A stretch of 64,000 bases of DNA from Gymnothorax reevesii (Eukaryota; Chordata; Actinopteri; Anguilliformes; Muraenidae). Shown piece by piece: positions 34,904-47,868 of this stretch (positions are counted from its first letter, which is position 1; every line of letters starts with the position of its first letter). Location of the stretch: assembly GCA_029721435.1 (NCBI GenBank), contig CM056574.1, positions 73,141,501-73,205,500 on the forward strand, in the 5' to 3' direction. Position numbers and translations under genes: made by a program. The notes under the pieces were generated by a model, which was not told the DNA's origin, ran no database searches, and worked only from the letters and a program-made list of their open reading frames with translations.

Positions 34904-37900
34904 GGACATTTTTGACAAGCAAAATTGAAAAAAAAGAAAGTTTTTGAAAAAGTGCATATCTTCACTTCAGAAGCTTCTATTCACTTCCGAATGGCCATAC
35001 AAGCACATTGGAACAAACGATACAATATATGCATTGCACTGTGATCTGAAGCTGTTGCCAGGCCGGAAACACGCTCAGATTCACGTTCTGAGCTTAAAAC
35101 CTCAAAGAAGCGTGTTTTCATGAAAGCACGTATAGCCACAGTTTCAGCGCTCTAGCTCGCTTTCTTACAGAGATAAACGCATATTCACTCCAATTCAGTC
35201 ATATAGTCACAATTCACTCAAGTTTTTCACTTTCCCACCTGGTTACACACAGAATGGACATTTTTGACAAGCAAAATTTAAAAAAAGAAAGTTTTTGAAA
35301 AAGTGCATATCTTCACTTCAGAAGCTTATATTCACTTCCAAATGGCCATACAAGCACATTGGACCAAACGATACCATATAAGCATTGCACTGTGATCTGA
35401 AGCTGTTCCCTGGCCAGAAACACGCACAGTTTCACTTTCTGAGCTTAAAACCTCAAAGAAGCGTGTTTCCATGAAAGTGCGTATAGCCACAGTTTCAGCG
35501 CTCTAGCGCGCTTCCTTAGAGAGATACGAGCATATTCACTCCAATTCAGTCATCTTGTCACAATTCACTCAAGTTTGTCACTTTCTCACTAAGTTACACA
35601 CAGAAAGGACATTTTTGACAAGCAAAACTAAAAAAAAGAAAGTTTTTGAAAAGTACATATCTTCACTTCAGAAGCTTATATTCACTTAAAATTGGCCATA
35701 CAAGCACATTGGACCAATCGATACAATATATGCAATGCACTGTGATCTGAAGCTCTTGCCAGGCCGGAAACATGCTCAGATTCACTTTCTGAGCTTATAA
35801 CCTCAAAGAAGCATGTTTTCATGAAAGTGCGTATAGCCACAGTTTCAGCGCTCTAGCTCGCTTTCTTACAGAGATAAACGCATATTCACTCCAATTCAGT
35901 CATATTGTCACAATTCACTCAAATTTGTCACTTTCCCACTGGGTTACACACAGAATGGACATTTTTGACAAGCAAAATTTAAAAAAAAGAAAGTTTTTGA
36001 AAAGTACATATCTTCACTTCAGAAGCTTATATTCACTTAAAATTGGCCATACAAGCACATTGGACCAATCGATACAATATAAGCATTGCACTGTGATCTG
36101 AAGCTGTTCCCTGGCCAGAAGCACGCACAGTTTCACATTCTGAGCTTAAAACCTCAAAGAAGCGTGTTTCCATGAAAGTGCGTATAGCCACAGTTTCAGC
36201 GCTCTAGCGCGCTTCCTTACAGAGATACGAGCATATTCACTCCAATTCAGTAATATAGTCACAATTCACTGAAGTTGTTCACTTTCCCAATGAGTAACAC
36301 ACAGAATGGACATTTCTGACAAGCAAATCTAAAAAAAAGAAAGTTTTTGAAAAAGTGCATATCTTCACTTCAGAAGCTTATATTCACTTCCAAATGGCCA
36401 TAAAAGCCATTGGACCAAACGATACCATATACGCATTGCACTGTGATCTGAAGCTGTTCCCCGGCAGGAACCAGCACAGTTTCACTTTCTGAGCTTAAAA
36501 CCTCAAAGAAGCGTGTTTCCATGAAAGTGCGTATAGCCACAGTTTCAGCGCTCTAGCGCGCTTCCTTACAGAGATACGAGCATATTCACTCCAATTCAGT
36601 CATATTGTCACAATTCACTCAAGTTTGTCACTTTCTCACTAAGTTACACACAGAAAGGACATTTTTGACAAGCAAAACTAAAAAAAGAAAGTTTTTGAAA
36701 AGTACATATCTTCACTTCAGAAGCTTATATTCACTTAAAATTGGCCATACAAGCACATTGGACCAATCGATACAATATATGCACTGCACTGTGATCTGAA
36801 GCTGTTGCCAGGCCGGAAACATGCTCAGATTCACTTTCTGAGCTTAAAACCTCAAAGAAGCGTGTTTCCATGAAAGTGCGTATAGCCACAGTTTCAGCGC
36901 TCTAGCGCGCTTCCTTACAGAGATACGAGCATATTCACTCCAATTCAGTAATATAGTCACAATTCACTGAAGTTGTTCACTTTCCCACTGAGTAACACAC
37001 AGAATGGACATTTCTGACAAGCAAATCTAAAAAAAAGAAAGTTTTTGAAAAAGTGCATATCTTCACTTCAGAAGCATATATTCACTTCCAAATGGCCATA
37101 AAAGCCATTGGACCACACATACCATATACGCATTGCACTGTGATCTGAAGCTATTCCCAGGCCAGAAACACGCTCAGATTCACGTTCTGAGCTTAAAACC
37201 TCAAAGAAGCGTGTTTCCATGAAAGTGCGTATAGCCACAGTTTCAGCGCTCTAGCTCGCTTTCTAACAGAGATAAACGCATATTCACTCCAATTCAGTCA
37301 TATTGTCACAATTCACTCAAGTTTGTCACTTTCCCACTGGGTTACACACAGAATGGACATTTTTGACTAGCAAAATTAAAAAAAAGAAAGTTTTTGAAAA
37401 GTACATATCTTCACTTCAGAAGCTTATATTCACTTAAAATTGGCCATACAAGCACATTGGACCAATCGATACAATATATGCAATGCACTGTGATCTGAAG
37501 CTGTTCCCTGGCCAGAAGCACGCACAGTTTCACATTCTGAGCTTAAAACCTCAAAGAAGCGTGTTTTCATGAAAGCAGGTATAGCCACAGTTTCAGCGCT
37601 CTAGCGCGCTTCCTTACAGAGATAAACGCATAATCACTCGAATTCAGTCATATAGTCACAATTCACTCAAGTTTTTCACTTTCCCACTGGGTTACACACA
37701 GAATGGACATTTTTGACAAGCAAAATTTAAAAAAAAGAAAGTTTTTGAAAAAGTGCATATCTTCACTTCAGAAGCTTCTATTCACTTCCAAATGGCCATA
37801 CAAGCACATTGGAACAAACGATACAATATATGCATTGCACTGTGATCTGAAGCTGTTGCCAGGCCAGAAACACGCTCAGATTCACGTTCTGAGCTTAAAA

Positions 37901-38178
37901 CCTCAAAGAAGCATGTTTTCATGAAAGTGCGTTTAGCCACAGTTTCAGCGCTCTAGCTCGCTTTCTTACAGAGATAAACGCATAATCACTCCAATTCAGT
38001 CATATTGTCACAATTCACTGAAGTTTGTCACTTTCCCACAAAGTTACACACAGAAAGGACATTTTTGACAAGCAAAACTAAAAAAAGAAAGTTTTTGAAA
38101 AAGTGCATATCTTCACTTCAGAAGCTTATATTCACTTCCAAATGGCCATACAAGCACATTGGACCAAACGATACCATA
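34904..38178. repeat. Second 11-monomer copy, overlapping the first 9-monomer (3151-bp) unit
   Basis: From 34904 to about 37090 it repeats 31050-33236. From about 35028 it is also the first copy of a 3151-bp unit: starts 35256, 36308, 36657 and 37705 pair with 38407, 39459, 39808 and 40856. The unit ends in a chimeric monomer (start 38057) that changes near 38180 from the CCATATAAGC/GTTCCCTGG form to ATGCATTGC/GTTGCCAGGCCGG. Confidence 0.83.
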
Positions 38179-41100
38179 TATGCATTGCACTGTGATCTGA
38201 AGCTGTTGCCAGGCCGGAAACACGCTCAGATTCACGTTCTGAGCTTAAAACCTCAAAGAAGCGTGTTTTCATGAAAGCACGTATAGCCACAGTTTCAGCG
38301 CTCTAGCTCGCTTTCTTACAGAGATAAACGCATATTCACTCCAATTCAGTCATATAGTCACAATTCACTCAAGTTTTTCACTTTCCCACCTGGTTACACA
38401 CAGAATGGACATTTTTGACAAGCAAAATTTAAAAAAAGAAAGTTTTTGAAAAAGTGCATATCTTCACTTCAGAAGCTTATATTCACTTCCAAATGGCCAT
38501 ACAAGCACATTGGACCAAACGATACCATATAAGCATTGCACTGTGATCTGAAGCTGTTCCCTGGCCAGAAACACGCACAGTTTCACTTTCTGAGCTTAAA
38601 ACCTCAAAGAAGCGTGTTTCCATGAAAGTGCGTATAGCCACAGTTTCAGCGCTCTAGCGCGCTTCCTAAGAGAGATACGAGCATATTCACTCCAATTCAG
38701 TCATCTTGTCACAATTCACTCAAGTTTGTCACTTTCTCACTAAGTTACACACAGAAAGGACATTTTTGACAAGCAAAACTAAAAAAAAGAAAGTTTTTGA
38801 AAAGTACATATCTTCACTTCAGAAGCTTATATTCACTTAAAATTGGCCATACAAGCACATTGGACCAATCGATACAATATATGCAATGCACTGTGATCTG
38901 AAGCTCTTGCCAGGCCGGAAACATGCTCAGATTCACTTTCTGAGCTTAAAACCTCAAAGAAGCATGTTTTCATGAAAGTGCGTATAGCCACAGTTTCAGC
39001 GCTCTAGCTCGCTTTCTTACAGAGATAAACGCATATTCACTCCAATTCAGTCATATTGTCACAATTCACTCAAATTTGTCACTTTCCCACTGGGTTACAC
39101 ACAGAATGGACATTTTTGACAAGCAAAATTTAAAAAAAAGAAAGTTTTTGAAAAGTACATATCTTCACTTCAGAAGCTTATATTCACTTAAAATTGGCCA
39201 TACAAGCACATTGGACCAATCGATACAATATAAGCATTGCACTGTGATCTGAAGCTTTTCCCTGGCCAGAAGCACGCACAGTTTCACATTCTGAGCTTAA
39301 AACCTCAAAGAAGCGTGTTTCCATGAAAGTGCGTATAGCCACAGTTTCAGCGCTCTAGCGCGCTTCCTTACAGAGATACGAGCATATTCACTCCAATTCA
39401 GTAATATAGTCACAATTCACTGAAGTTGTTCACTTTCCCAATGAGTAACACACAGAATGGACATTTCTGACAAGCAAATCTAAAAAAAAGAAAGTTTTTG
39501 AAAAAGTGCATATCTTCACTTCAGAAGCTTATATTCACTTCCAAATGGCCATAAAAGCCATTGGACCAAACGATACCATATACGCATTGCACTGTAATCT
39601 GAAGCTGTTCCCCGGCAGGAACCAGCACAGTTTCACTTTCTGAGCTTAAAACCTCAAAGAAGCGTGTTTCCATGAAAGTGCGTATAGCCACAGTTTCAGC
39701 GCTCTAGCGCGCTTCCTTACAGAGATACGAGCATATTCACTCCAATTCAGTCATATTGTCACAATTCACTCAAGTTTGTCACTTTCTCACTAAGTTACAC
39801 ACAGAAAGGACATTTTTGACAAGCAAAACTAAAAAAAGAAAGTTTTTGAAAAGTACATATCTTCACTTCAGAAGCTTATATTCACTTAAAATTGGCCATA
39901 CAAGCACATTGGACCAATCGATACAATATATGCACTGCACTGTGATCTGAAGCTGTTGCCAGGCCGGAAACATGCTCAGATTCACTTTCTGAGCTTAAAA
40001 CCTCAAAGAAGCGTGTTTCCATGAAAGTGCGTATAGCCACAGTTTCAGCGCTCTAGCGCGCTTCCTTACAGAGATACGAGCATATTCACTCCAATTCAGT
40101 AATATAGTCACAATTCACTGAAGTTGTTCACTTTCCCACTGAGTAACACACAGAATGGACATTTCTGACAAGCAAATCTAAAAAAAAGAAAGTTTTTGAA
40201 AAAGTGCATATCTTCACTTCAGAAGCATATATTCACTTCCAAATGGCCATAAAAGCCATTGGAGCACACATACCATATACGCATTGCACTGTGATCTGAA
40301 GCTGTTCCCAGGCCAGAAACACGCTCAGATTCACGTTCTGAGCTTAAAACCTCAAAGAAGCGTGTTTCCATGAAAGTGCGTATAGCCACAGTTTCAGCGC
40401 TCTAGCTCGCTTTCTAACAGAGATAAACGCATATTCACTCCAATTCAGTCATATTGTCACAATTCACTCAAGTTTGTCACTTTCCCACTGGGTTACACAC
40501 AGAATGGACATTTTTGACTAGCAAAATTAAAAAAAAGAAAGTTTTTGAAAAGTACATATCTTCACTTCAGAAGCTTATATTCACTTAAAATTGGCCATAC
40601 AAGCACATTGGACCAATCGATACAATATATGCAATGCACTGTGATCTGAAGCTGTTCCCTGGCCAGAAGCACGCACAGTTTCACATTCTGAGCTTAAAAC
40701 CTCAAAGAAGCGTGTTTTCATGAAAGCAGGTATAGCCACAGTTTCAGCGCTCTAGCGCGCTTCCTTACAGAGATAAACGCATAATCACTCGAATTCAGTC
40801 ATATAGTCACAATTCACTCAAGTTTTTCACTTTCCCACTGGGTTACACACAGAATGGACATTTTTGACAAGCAAAATTTAAAAAAAAGAAAGTTTTTGAA
40901 AAAGTGCATATCTTCACTTCAGAAGCTTCTATTCACTTCCAAATGGCCATACAAGCACATTGGAACAAACGATACAATATATGCATTGCACTGTGATCTG
41001 AAGCTGTTGCCAGGCCAGAAACACGCTCAGATTCACGTTCTGAGCTTAAAACCTCAAAGAAGCATGTTTTCATGAAAGTGCGTTTAGCCACAGTTTCAGC

Positions 41101-41329
41101 GCTCTAGCTCGCTTTCTTACAGAGATAAACGCATAATCACTCGAATTCAGTCATATTGTCACAATTCACTGAAGTTTGTCACTTTCCCACAAAGTTACAC
41201 ACAGAAAGGACATTTTTGACAAGCAAAACTAAAAAAAGAAAGTTTTTGAAAAAGTGCATATCTTCACTTCAGAAGCTTATATTCACTTCCAAATGGCCAT
41301 ACAAGCACATTGGACCAAACGATACCATA
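38179..41329. repeat. Nine-monomer repeat, second copy (3151 bp)
   Basis: It repeats about 35028-38178. Near-private variants shared by both are the disturbed CTTCCTTAGAGAG (35512) or CTTCCTAAGAGAG (38662), AAGCTCTTGCC, GACCACACAT or GAGCACACAT and GAAAGCAGGTATAG. A few single-base differences exist, such as GAAGCTTTTCCC near 39252. At 41208-41329 it returns to the CCATATAAGC form found after 33853. Confidence 0.86.
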
Positions 41330-42258
41330 TAAGCATTGCACTGTGATCTGAAGCTGTTCCCTGGCCAGAAACACGCACAGTTTCACTTTCTGAGCTTAAA
41401 ACCTCAAAGAAGCGTGTTTCCATGAAAGTGCGTATAGCCACAGTTTCAGCGCTCTAGCGCGCTTCCTTACAGAGATACGAGCATATTCACTCCAATTCAG
41501 TCATATTGTCACAATTCACTCAAGTTTGTCACTTTCTCACTAAATTATACACAGAAAGGACATTTTTGACAAGCAAAACTAAAAAAAAGAAAGTTTTTGA
41601 AAAGTACATATCTTCACTTCAGAAGCTTATATTCACTTAAAATTGGCCATACAAGCACATTGGACCAATCGATACAATATATGCACTGCACTGTGATCTG
41701 AAGCTGTTGCCAGGCCGGAAACATGCTCAGATTCACTTTCTGAGCTTAAAACCTCAAAGAAGCATGTTTTCATGAAAGTGCGTATAGCCACAGTTTCAGC
41801 GCTCTAGCTCGCTTTCTTACAGAGATAAACGCATATTCACTCCAATTCAGTCATATTGTCACAATTCACTCAAATTTGTCACTTTCCCACTGGGTTACAC
41901 ACAGAATGGACATTTTTGACAAGCAAAATTTAAAAAAAAGAAAGTTTTTGAAAAGTACATATCTTCACTTCAGAAGCTTATATTCACTTAAAATTGGCCA
42001 TACAAGCACATTGGACCAATCGATACAATATATGCAATGCACTGTGATCTGAAGCTGTTCCCTGGCCAGAAGCACGCACAGTTTCACATTCTGAGCTTAA
42101 AACCTCAAAGAAGCGTGTTTTCATGAAAGCACGTATAGCCACAGTTTCAGCGCTCTAGCGCGCTTCCTTACAGAGAAAAACGCATAATCACTCGAATTCA
42201 GTCATATAGTCACAATTCACTCAAGTTTGTCACTTTCCCACTGGGTTACACACAGAAA
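41330..42258. repeat. Satellite segment between the 9-monomer and 5-monomer repeats
   Basis: Monomers starting at 41558 and 41908 match 34203 and 34553 at an offset of 7355 bp, and also 47168 and 47518 at 5610 bp. The marker CTAAATTATACACAG precedes 41558. There is nothing but satellite. Confidence 0.8.
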
Positions 42259-44012
42259 GGACATTTTTGACAAGCAAAATTGAAAAAAAAGAAAGTTTTT
42301 GAAAAAGTGCATATCTTCACTTCAGAAGCTTCTATTCACTTCCGAATGGCCATACAAGCACATTGGAACAAACGATACAATATATGCATTGCACTGTGAT
42401 CTGAAGCTGTTGCCAGGCCGGAAACACGCTCAGATTCACGTTCTGAGCTTAAAACCTCAAAGAAGCGTGTTTTCATGAAAGCACGTATAGCCACAGTTTC
42501 AGCGCTCTAGCTCGCTTTCTTACAGAGATAAACGCATATTCACTCCAATTCAGTCATATTGTCACAATTCACTCAAATTTGTCACTTTCCCACTGGGTTA
42601 CACACAGAATGGACATTTTTGACAAGCAAAATTAAAAAAAAAGAAAGTTTTTGAAAAGTACATATCTTCACTTCAGAAGCTTATATTCACTTAAAATTGG
42701 CCATACAAGCACATTGGACCAATCGATACAATATAAGCATTGCACTGTGATCTGAAGCTGTTCCCTGGCCAGAAGCACGCACAGTTTCACATTCTGAGCT
42801 TAAAACCTCAAAGAAGCGTGTTTCCATGAAAGTGCGTATAGCCACAGTTTCAGCGCTCTAGCGCGCTTCCTTTCAGAGATACGAGCATATTCACTCCAAT
42901 TCAGTAATATAGTCACAATTCACTGAAGTTGTTCACTTTCCCACTGATTAACACACAGAATGGACATTTCTGACAAGCAAAATTTAAAAAAAAGAAAGTT
43001 TTTGAAAAAGTGCATATCTTCACTTCAGAAGCTTCTATTCACTTCCAAATGGCCATACAAGCACATTGGAACAAACGATACAATATATGCATTGCACTGT
43101 GATCTGAAGCTGTTGCCAGGCCAGAAACACGCTCAGATTCACGTTCTGAGCTTAAAACCTCAAAGAAGCATGTTTTCATGAAAGTGCGTTTAGCCACAGT
43201 TTCAGCGCTCTAGCTCGCTTTCTTACAGAGATAAACGCATATTCACTCCAATTCAGTCATATTGTCACAATTCACTCAAGTTTGTCACTTTCCCACAAAG
43301 TTACACACAGAAAGGACATTTTTGACAAGCAAAACTAAAAAAAGAAAGTTTTTGAAAAAGTGCATATCTTCACTTCAGAAGCTTATATTCACTTCCAAAT
43401 GGCCATACAAGCACATTGGACCAAACGATACCATATAAGCATTGCACTGTGATCTGAAGCTGTTCCCCGGCAGGAACCAGCACAGTTTCACTTTCTGAGC
43501 TTAAAACCTCAAAGAAGCGTGTTTCCATGAAAGTGCGTATAGCCACAGTTTCAGCGCTCTAGCTCGCTTTCTAACAGAGATAAACGCATATTCACTCCAA
43601 TTCAGTCATATTGTCACAATTCACTCAAGTTTGTCACTTTCCCACTGGGTTACACACAGAATGGACATTTTTGACTAGCAAAATTAAAAAAAAGAAAGTT
43701 TTTGAAAAGTACATATCTTCACTTCAGAAGCTTATATTCACTTAAAATTGGCCATACAAGCACATTGGACCAATCGATACAATATATGCAATGCACTGTG
43801 ATCTGAAGCTGTTCCCTGGCCAGAAGCACGCACAGTTTCACATTCTGAGCTTAAAACCTCAAAGAAGCGTGTTTTCATGAAAGCACGTATAGCCACAGTT
43901 TCAGCGCTCTCGCGCGCTTCCTTACAGAGAAAAACGCATAATCACTCGAATTCAGTCATATAGTCACAATTCACTCAAGTTTGTCACTTTCCCACTGGGT
44001 TACACACAGAAA
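42259..44012. repeat. Five-monomer tandem repeat, first copy (1754 bp)
   Basis: Monomer starts 42259, 42611, 42962, 43314 and 43663 pair with 44013, 44365, 44716, 45068 and 45417. Shared markers are AAATTGAAAAAAAAG with CCGAATGG, CTTCCTTTCAGAG, CACTGATTAAC, the mixed motif GACATTTCTGACAAGC followed by AAAATTT (42962, 44716), and CCCCGGCAGGAACCAG. The local order is B-E-B'-x-A, unlike the A-B-D-E-C order on the left. Confidence 0.88.
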
Positions 44013-45766
44013 GGACATTTTTGACAAGCAAAATTGAAAAAAAAGAAAGTTTTTGAAAAAGTGCATATCTTCACTTCAGAAGCTTCTATTCACTTCCGAA
44101 TGGCCATACAAGCACATTGGAACAAACGATACAATATATGCATTGCACTGTGATCTGAAGCTGTTGCCAGGCCGGAAACACGCTCAGATTCACGTTCTGA
44201 GCTTAAAACCTCAAAGAAGCGTGTTTTCATGAAAGCACGTATAGCCACAGTTTCAGCGCTCTAGCTCGCTTTCTTACAGAGATAAACGCATATTCACTCC
44301 AATTCAGTCATATTGTCACAATTCACTCAAATTTGTCACTTTCCCACTGGGTTACACACAGAATGGACATTTTTGACAAGCAAAATTAAAAAAAAAGAAA
44401 GTTTTTGAAAAGTACATATCTTCACTTCAGAAGCTTATATTCACTTAAAATTGGCCATACAAGCACATTGGACCAATCGATACAATATAAGCATTGCACT
44501 GTGATCTGAAGCTGTTCCCTGGCCAGAAGCACGCACAGTTTCACATTCTGAGCTTAAAACCTCAAAGAAGCGTGTTTCCATGAAAGTGCGTATAGCCACA
44601 GTTTCAGCGCTCTAGCGCGCTTCCTTTCAGAGATACGAGCATATTCACTCCAATTCAGTAATATAGTCACAATTCACTGAAGTTGTTCACTTTCCCACTG
44701 ATTAACACACAGAATGGACATTTCTGACAAGCAAAATTTAAAAAAAAGAAAGTTTTTGAAAAAGTGCATATCTTCACTTCAGAAGCTTCTATTCACTTCC
44801 AAATGGCCATACAAGCACATTGGAACAAACGATACAATATATGCATTGCACTGTGATCTGAAGCTGTTGCCAGGCCAGAAACACGCTCAGATTCACGTTC
44901 TGAGCTTAAAACCTCAAAGAAGCATGTTTTCATGAAAGTGCGTTTAGCCACAGTTTCAGCGCTCTAGCTCGCTTTCTTACAGAGATAAACGCATATTCAC
45001 TCCAATTCAGTCATATTGTCACAATTCACTCAAGTTTGTCACTTTCCCACAAAGTTACACACAGAAAGGACATTTTTGACAAGCAAAACTAAAAAAAGAA
45101 AGTTTTTGAAAAAGTGCATATCTTCACTTCAGAAGCTTATATTCACTTCCAAATGGCCATACAAGCACATTGGACCAAACGATACCATATAAGCATTGCA
45201 CTGTGATCTGAAGCTGTTCCCCGGCAGGAACCAGCACAGTTTCACTTTCTGAGCTTAAAACCTCAAAGAAGCGTGTTTCCATGAAAGTGCGTATAGCCAC
45301 AGTTTCAGCGCTCTAGCTCGCTTTCTAACAGAGATAAACGCATATTCACTCCAATTCAGTCATATTGTCACAATTCACTCAAGTTTGTCACTTTCCCACT
45401 GGGTTACACACAGAATGGACATTTTTGACTAGCAAAATTAAAAAAAAGAAAGTTTTTGAAAAGTACATATCTTCACTTCAGAAGCTTATATTCACTTAAA
45501 ATTGGCCATACAAGCACATTGGACCAATCGATACAATATATGCAATGCACTGTGATCTGAAGCTGTTCCCTGGCCAGAAGCACGCACAGTTTCACATTCT
45601 GAGCTTAAAACCTCAAAGAAGCGTGTTTTCATGAAAGCACGTATAGCCACAGTTTCAGCGCTCTAGCGCGCTTCCTTACAGAGATAAACGCATAATCACT
45701 CGAATTCAGTCATATAGTCACAATTCACTCAAGTTTTTCACTTTCCCACTGGGTTACACACAGAAT
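44013..45766. repeat. Five-monomer tandem repeat, second copy (1754 bp)
   Basis: It repeats 42259-44012 with the same markers. It is also the left part of a longer block that repeats 3856 bp downstream, so this stretch has been amplified at least twice. The monomer that follows (45767) is a B' type with GCATTGTGATC, not the AAATTGAAAA type. Confidence 0.88.
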
Positions 45767-47116
45767 GGACATTTTTGACAAGCAAAATTTAAAAAAAAGA
45801 AAGTTTTTGAAAAAGTGCATATCTTCACTTCAGAAGCTTCTATTCACTTCCAAATGGCCATACAAGCACATTGGAACAAACGATACAATATATGCATTGC
45901 ATTGTGATCTGAAGCTGTTGCCAGGCCAGAAACACGCTCAGATTCACGTTCTGAGCTTAAAACCTCAAAGAAGCATGTTTTCATGAAAGTGCGTTTTGCC
46001 ACAGTTTCAGCGCTCTAGCTCGCTTTCTTACAGAGATAAACGCATATTCACTCCAATTCAGTCATATTGTCACAATTCACTCAAGTTTGTCACTTTCCCA
46101 CAAAGTTACACACAGAAAGGACATTTTTGACAAGCAAAACTAAAAAAAGAAAGTTTTTGAAAAAGTGCATATCTTCACTTCAGAAGCTTATATTCACTTC
46201 CAAATGGCCATACAAGCACATTGGACCAAACGATACCATATAAGCATTGCACTGTGATCTGAAGCTGTTCCCCGGCAGGAACCAGCACAGTTTCACTTTC
46301 TGAGCTTAAAACCTCAAAGAAGCGTGTTTCCATGAAAGTGCGTATAGCCACAGTTTCAGCGCTCTAGCGCGCTTCCTTACAGAGATACGAGCATATTCAC
46401 TCCAATTCAGTCATATTGTCACAATTCACTCAAGTTTGTCACTTTCTCACTAAGTTACACACAGAAAGGACATTTTTGACAAGCAAAACTAAAAAAAGAA
46501 AGTTTTTGAAAAGTACATATCTTCACTTCAGAAGCTTATATTCACTTAAAATTGGCCATACAAGCACATTGGACCAATCGATACAATATATGCACTGCAC
46601 TGTGATCTGCAGCTGTTGCCAGGCCGGAAACATGCTCAGATTCACTTTCTGAGCTTAAAACCTCAAAGAAGCATGTTTTCATGAAAGTGCGTATAGCCAC
46701 AGTTTCAGCGCTCTAGCTCGCTTTCTTACAGAGATAAACGCATATTCACTCCAATTCAGTCATATTGTCACAATTCACTCAAATTTGTCACTTTCCCACT
46801 GGGTTACACACAGAATGGACATTTTTGACAAGCAAAATTAAAAAAAAAGAAAGTTTTTGAAAAGTACATATCTTCACTTCAGAAGCTTATATTCACTTAA
46901 AATTGGCCATACAAGCACATTGGACCAATCGATACAATATAAGCATTGCACTGTGATCTGAAGCTGTTCCCTGGCCAGAAGCACGCACAGTTTCACATTC
47001 TGAGCTTAAAACCTCAAAGAAGCGTGTTTCCATGAAAGTGCGTATAGCCACAGTTTCAGCGCTCTAGCGCGCTTCCTTACAGAGATACGAGCATATTCAC
47101 TCCAATTCAGTCATAT
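44013..47116. repeat. Eleven-monomer repeat, first copy (offset 3856 bp)
   Basis: Starts 44013, 44365, 44716, 45068, 45417, 45767, 46119, 46468 and 46817 pair with 47869, 48221, 48572, 48924, 49273, 49623, 49975, 50324 and 50673. Rare markers shared by both are GCATTGTGATC (45897, 49753), GTGCGTTTTGCC and GATCTGCAGC (46604, 50460). The match ends near 47116, where one side has CAGTCATATTG and the other CAGTAATATAG. Confidence 0.86.
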
Positions 47117-47868
47117 TGTCACAATTCACTCAAGTTTGTCACTTTCTCACTAAATTATACACAGAAAGGACATTTTTGACAAGCAAAACTAAAAAAAAGA
47201 AAGTTTTTGAAAAGTACATATCTTCACTTCAGAAGCTTATATTCACTTAAAATTGGCCATACAAGCACATTGGACCAATCGATACAATATATGCACTGCA
47301 CTGTGATCTGAAGCTGTTGCCAGGCCGGAAACATGCTCAGATTCACTTTCTGAGCTTAAAACCTCAAAGAAGCATGTTTTCATGAAAGTGCGTATAGCCA
47401 CAGTTTCAGCGCTCTAGCTCGCTTTCTTACAGAGATAAACGCATATTCACTCCAATTCAGTCATATTGTCACAATTCACTCAAATTTGTCACTTTCCCAC
47501 TGGGTTACACACAGAATGGACATTTTTGACAAGCAAAATTTAAAAAAAAGAAAGTTTTTGAAAAGTACATATCTTCACTTCAGAAGCTTATATTCACTTA
47601 AAATTGGCCATACAAGCACATTGGACCAATCGATACAATATATGCAATGCACTGTGATCTGAAGCTGTTCCCTGGCCAGAAGCACGCACAGTTTCAAATT
47701 CTGAGCTTAAAACCTCAAAGAAGCGTGTTTTCATGAAAGCACGTATAGCCACAGTTTCAGCGCTCTAGCGCGCTTCCTTACAGAGAAAAACGCATAATCA
47801 CTCGAATTCAGTCATATAGTCACAATTCACTCAAGTTTGTCACTTTCCCACTGGGTTACACACAGAAA
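47117..47868. repeat. Satellite segment bridging the two 11-monomer copies
   Basis: The monomers at 47168 and 47518 match 41558 and 41908 at an offset of 5610 bp (1754 + 3856), which continues through 47869-49500 against 42259-43900. GTTTCAAATTCTG near 47693 is a private change of the usual GTTTCACATTCTG. Confidence 0.8.
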
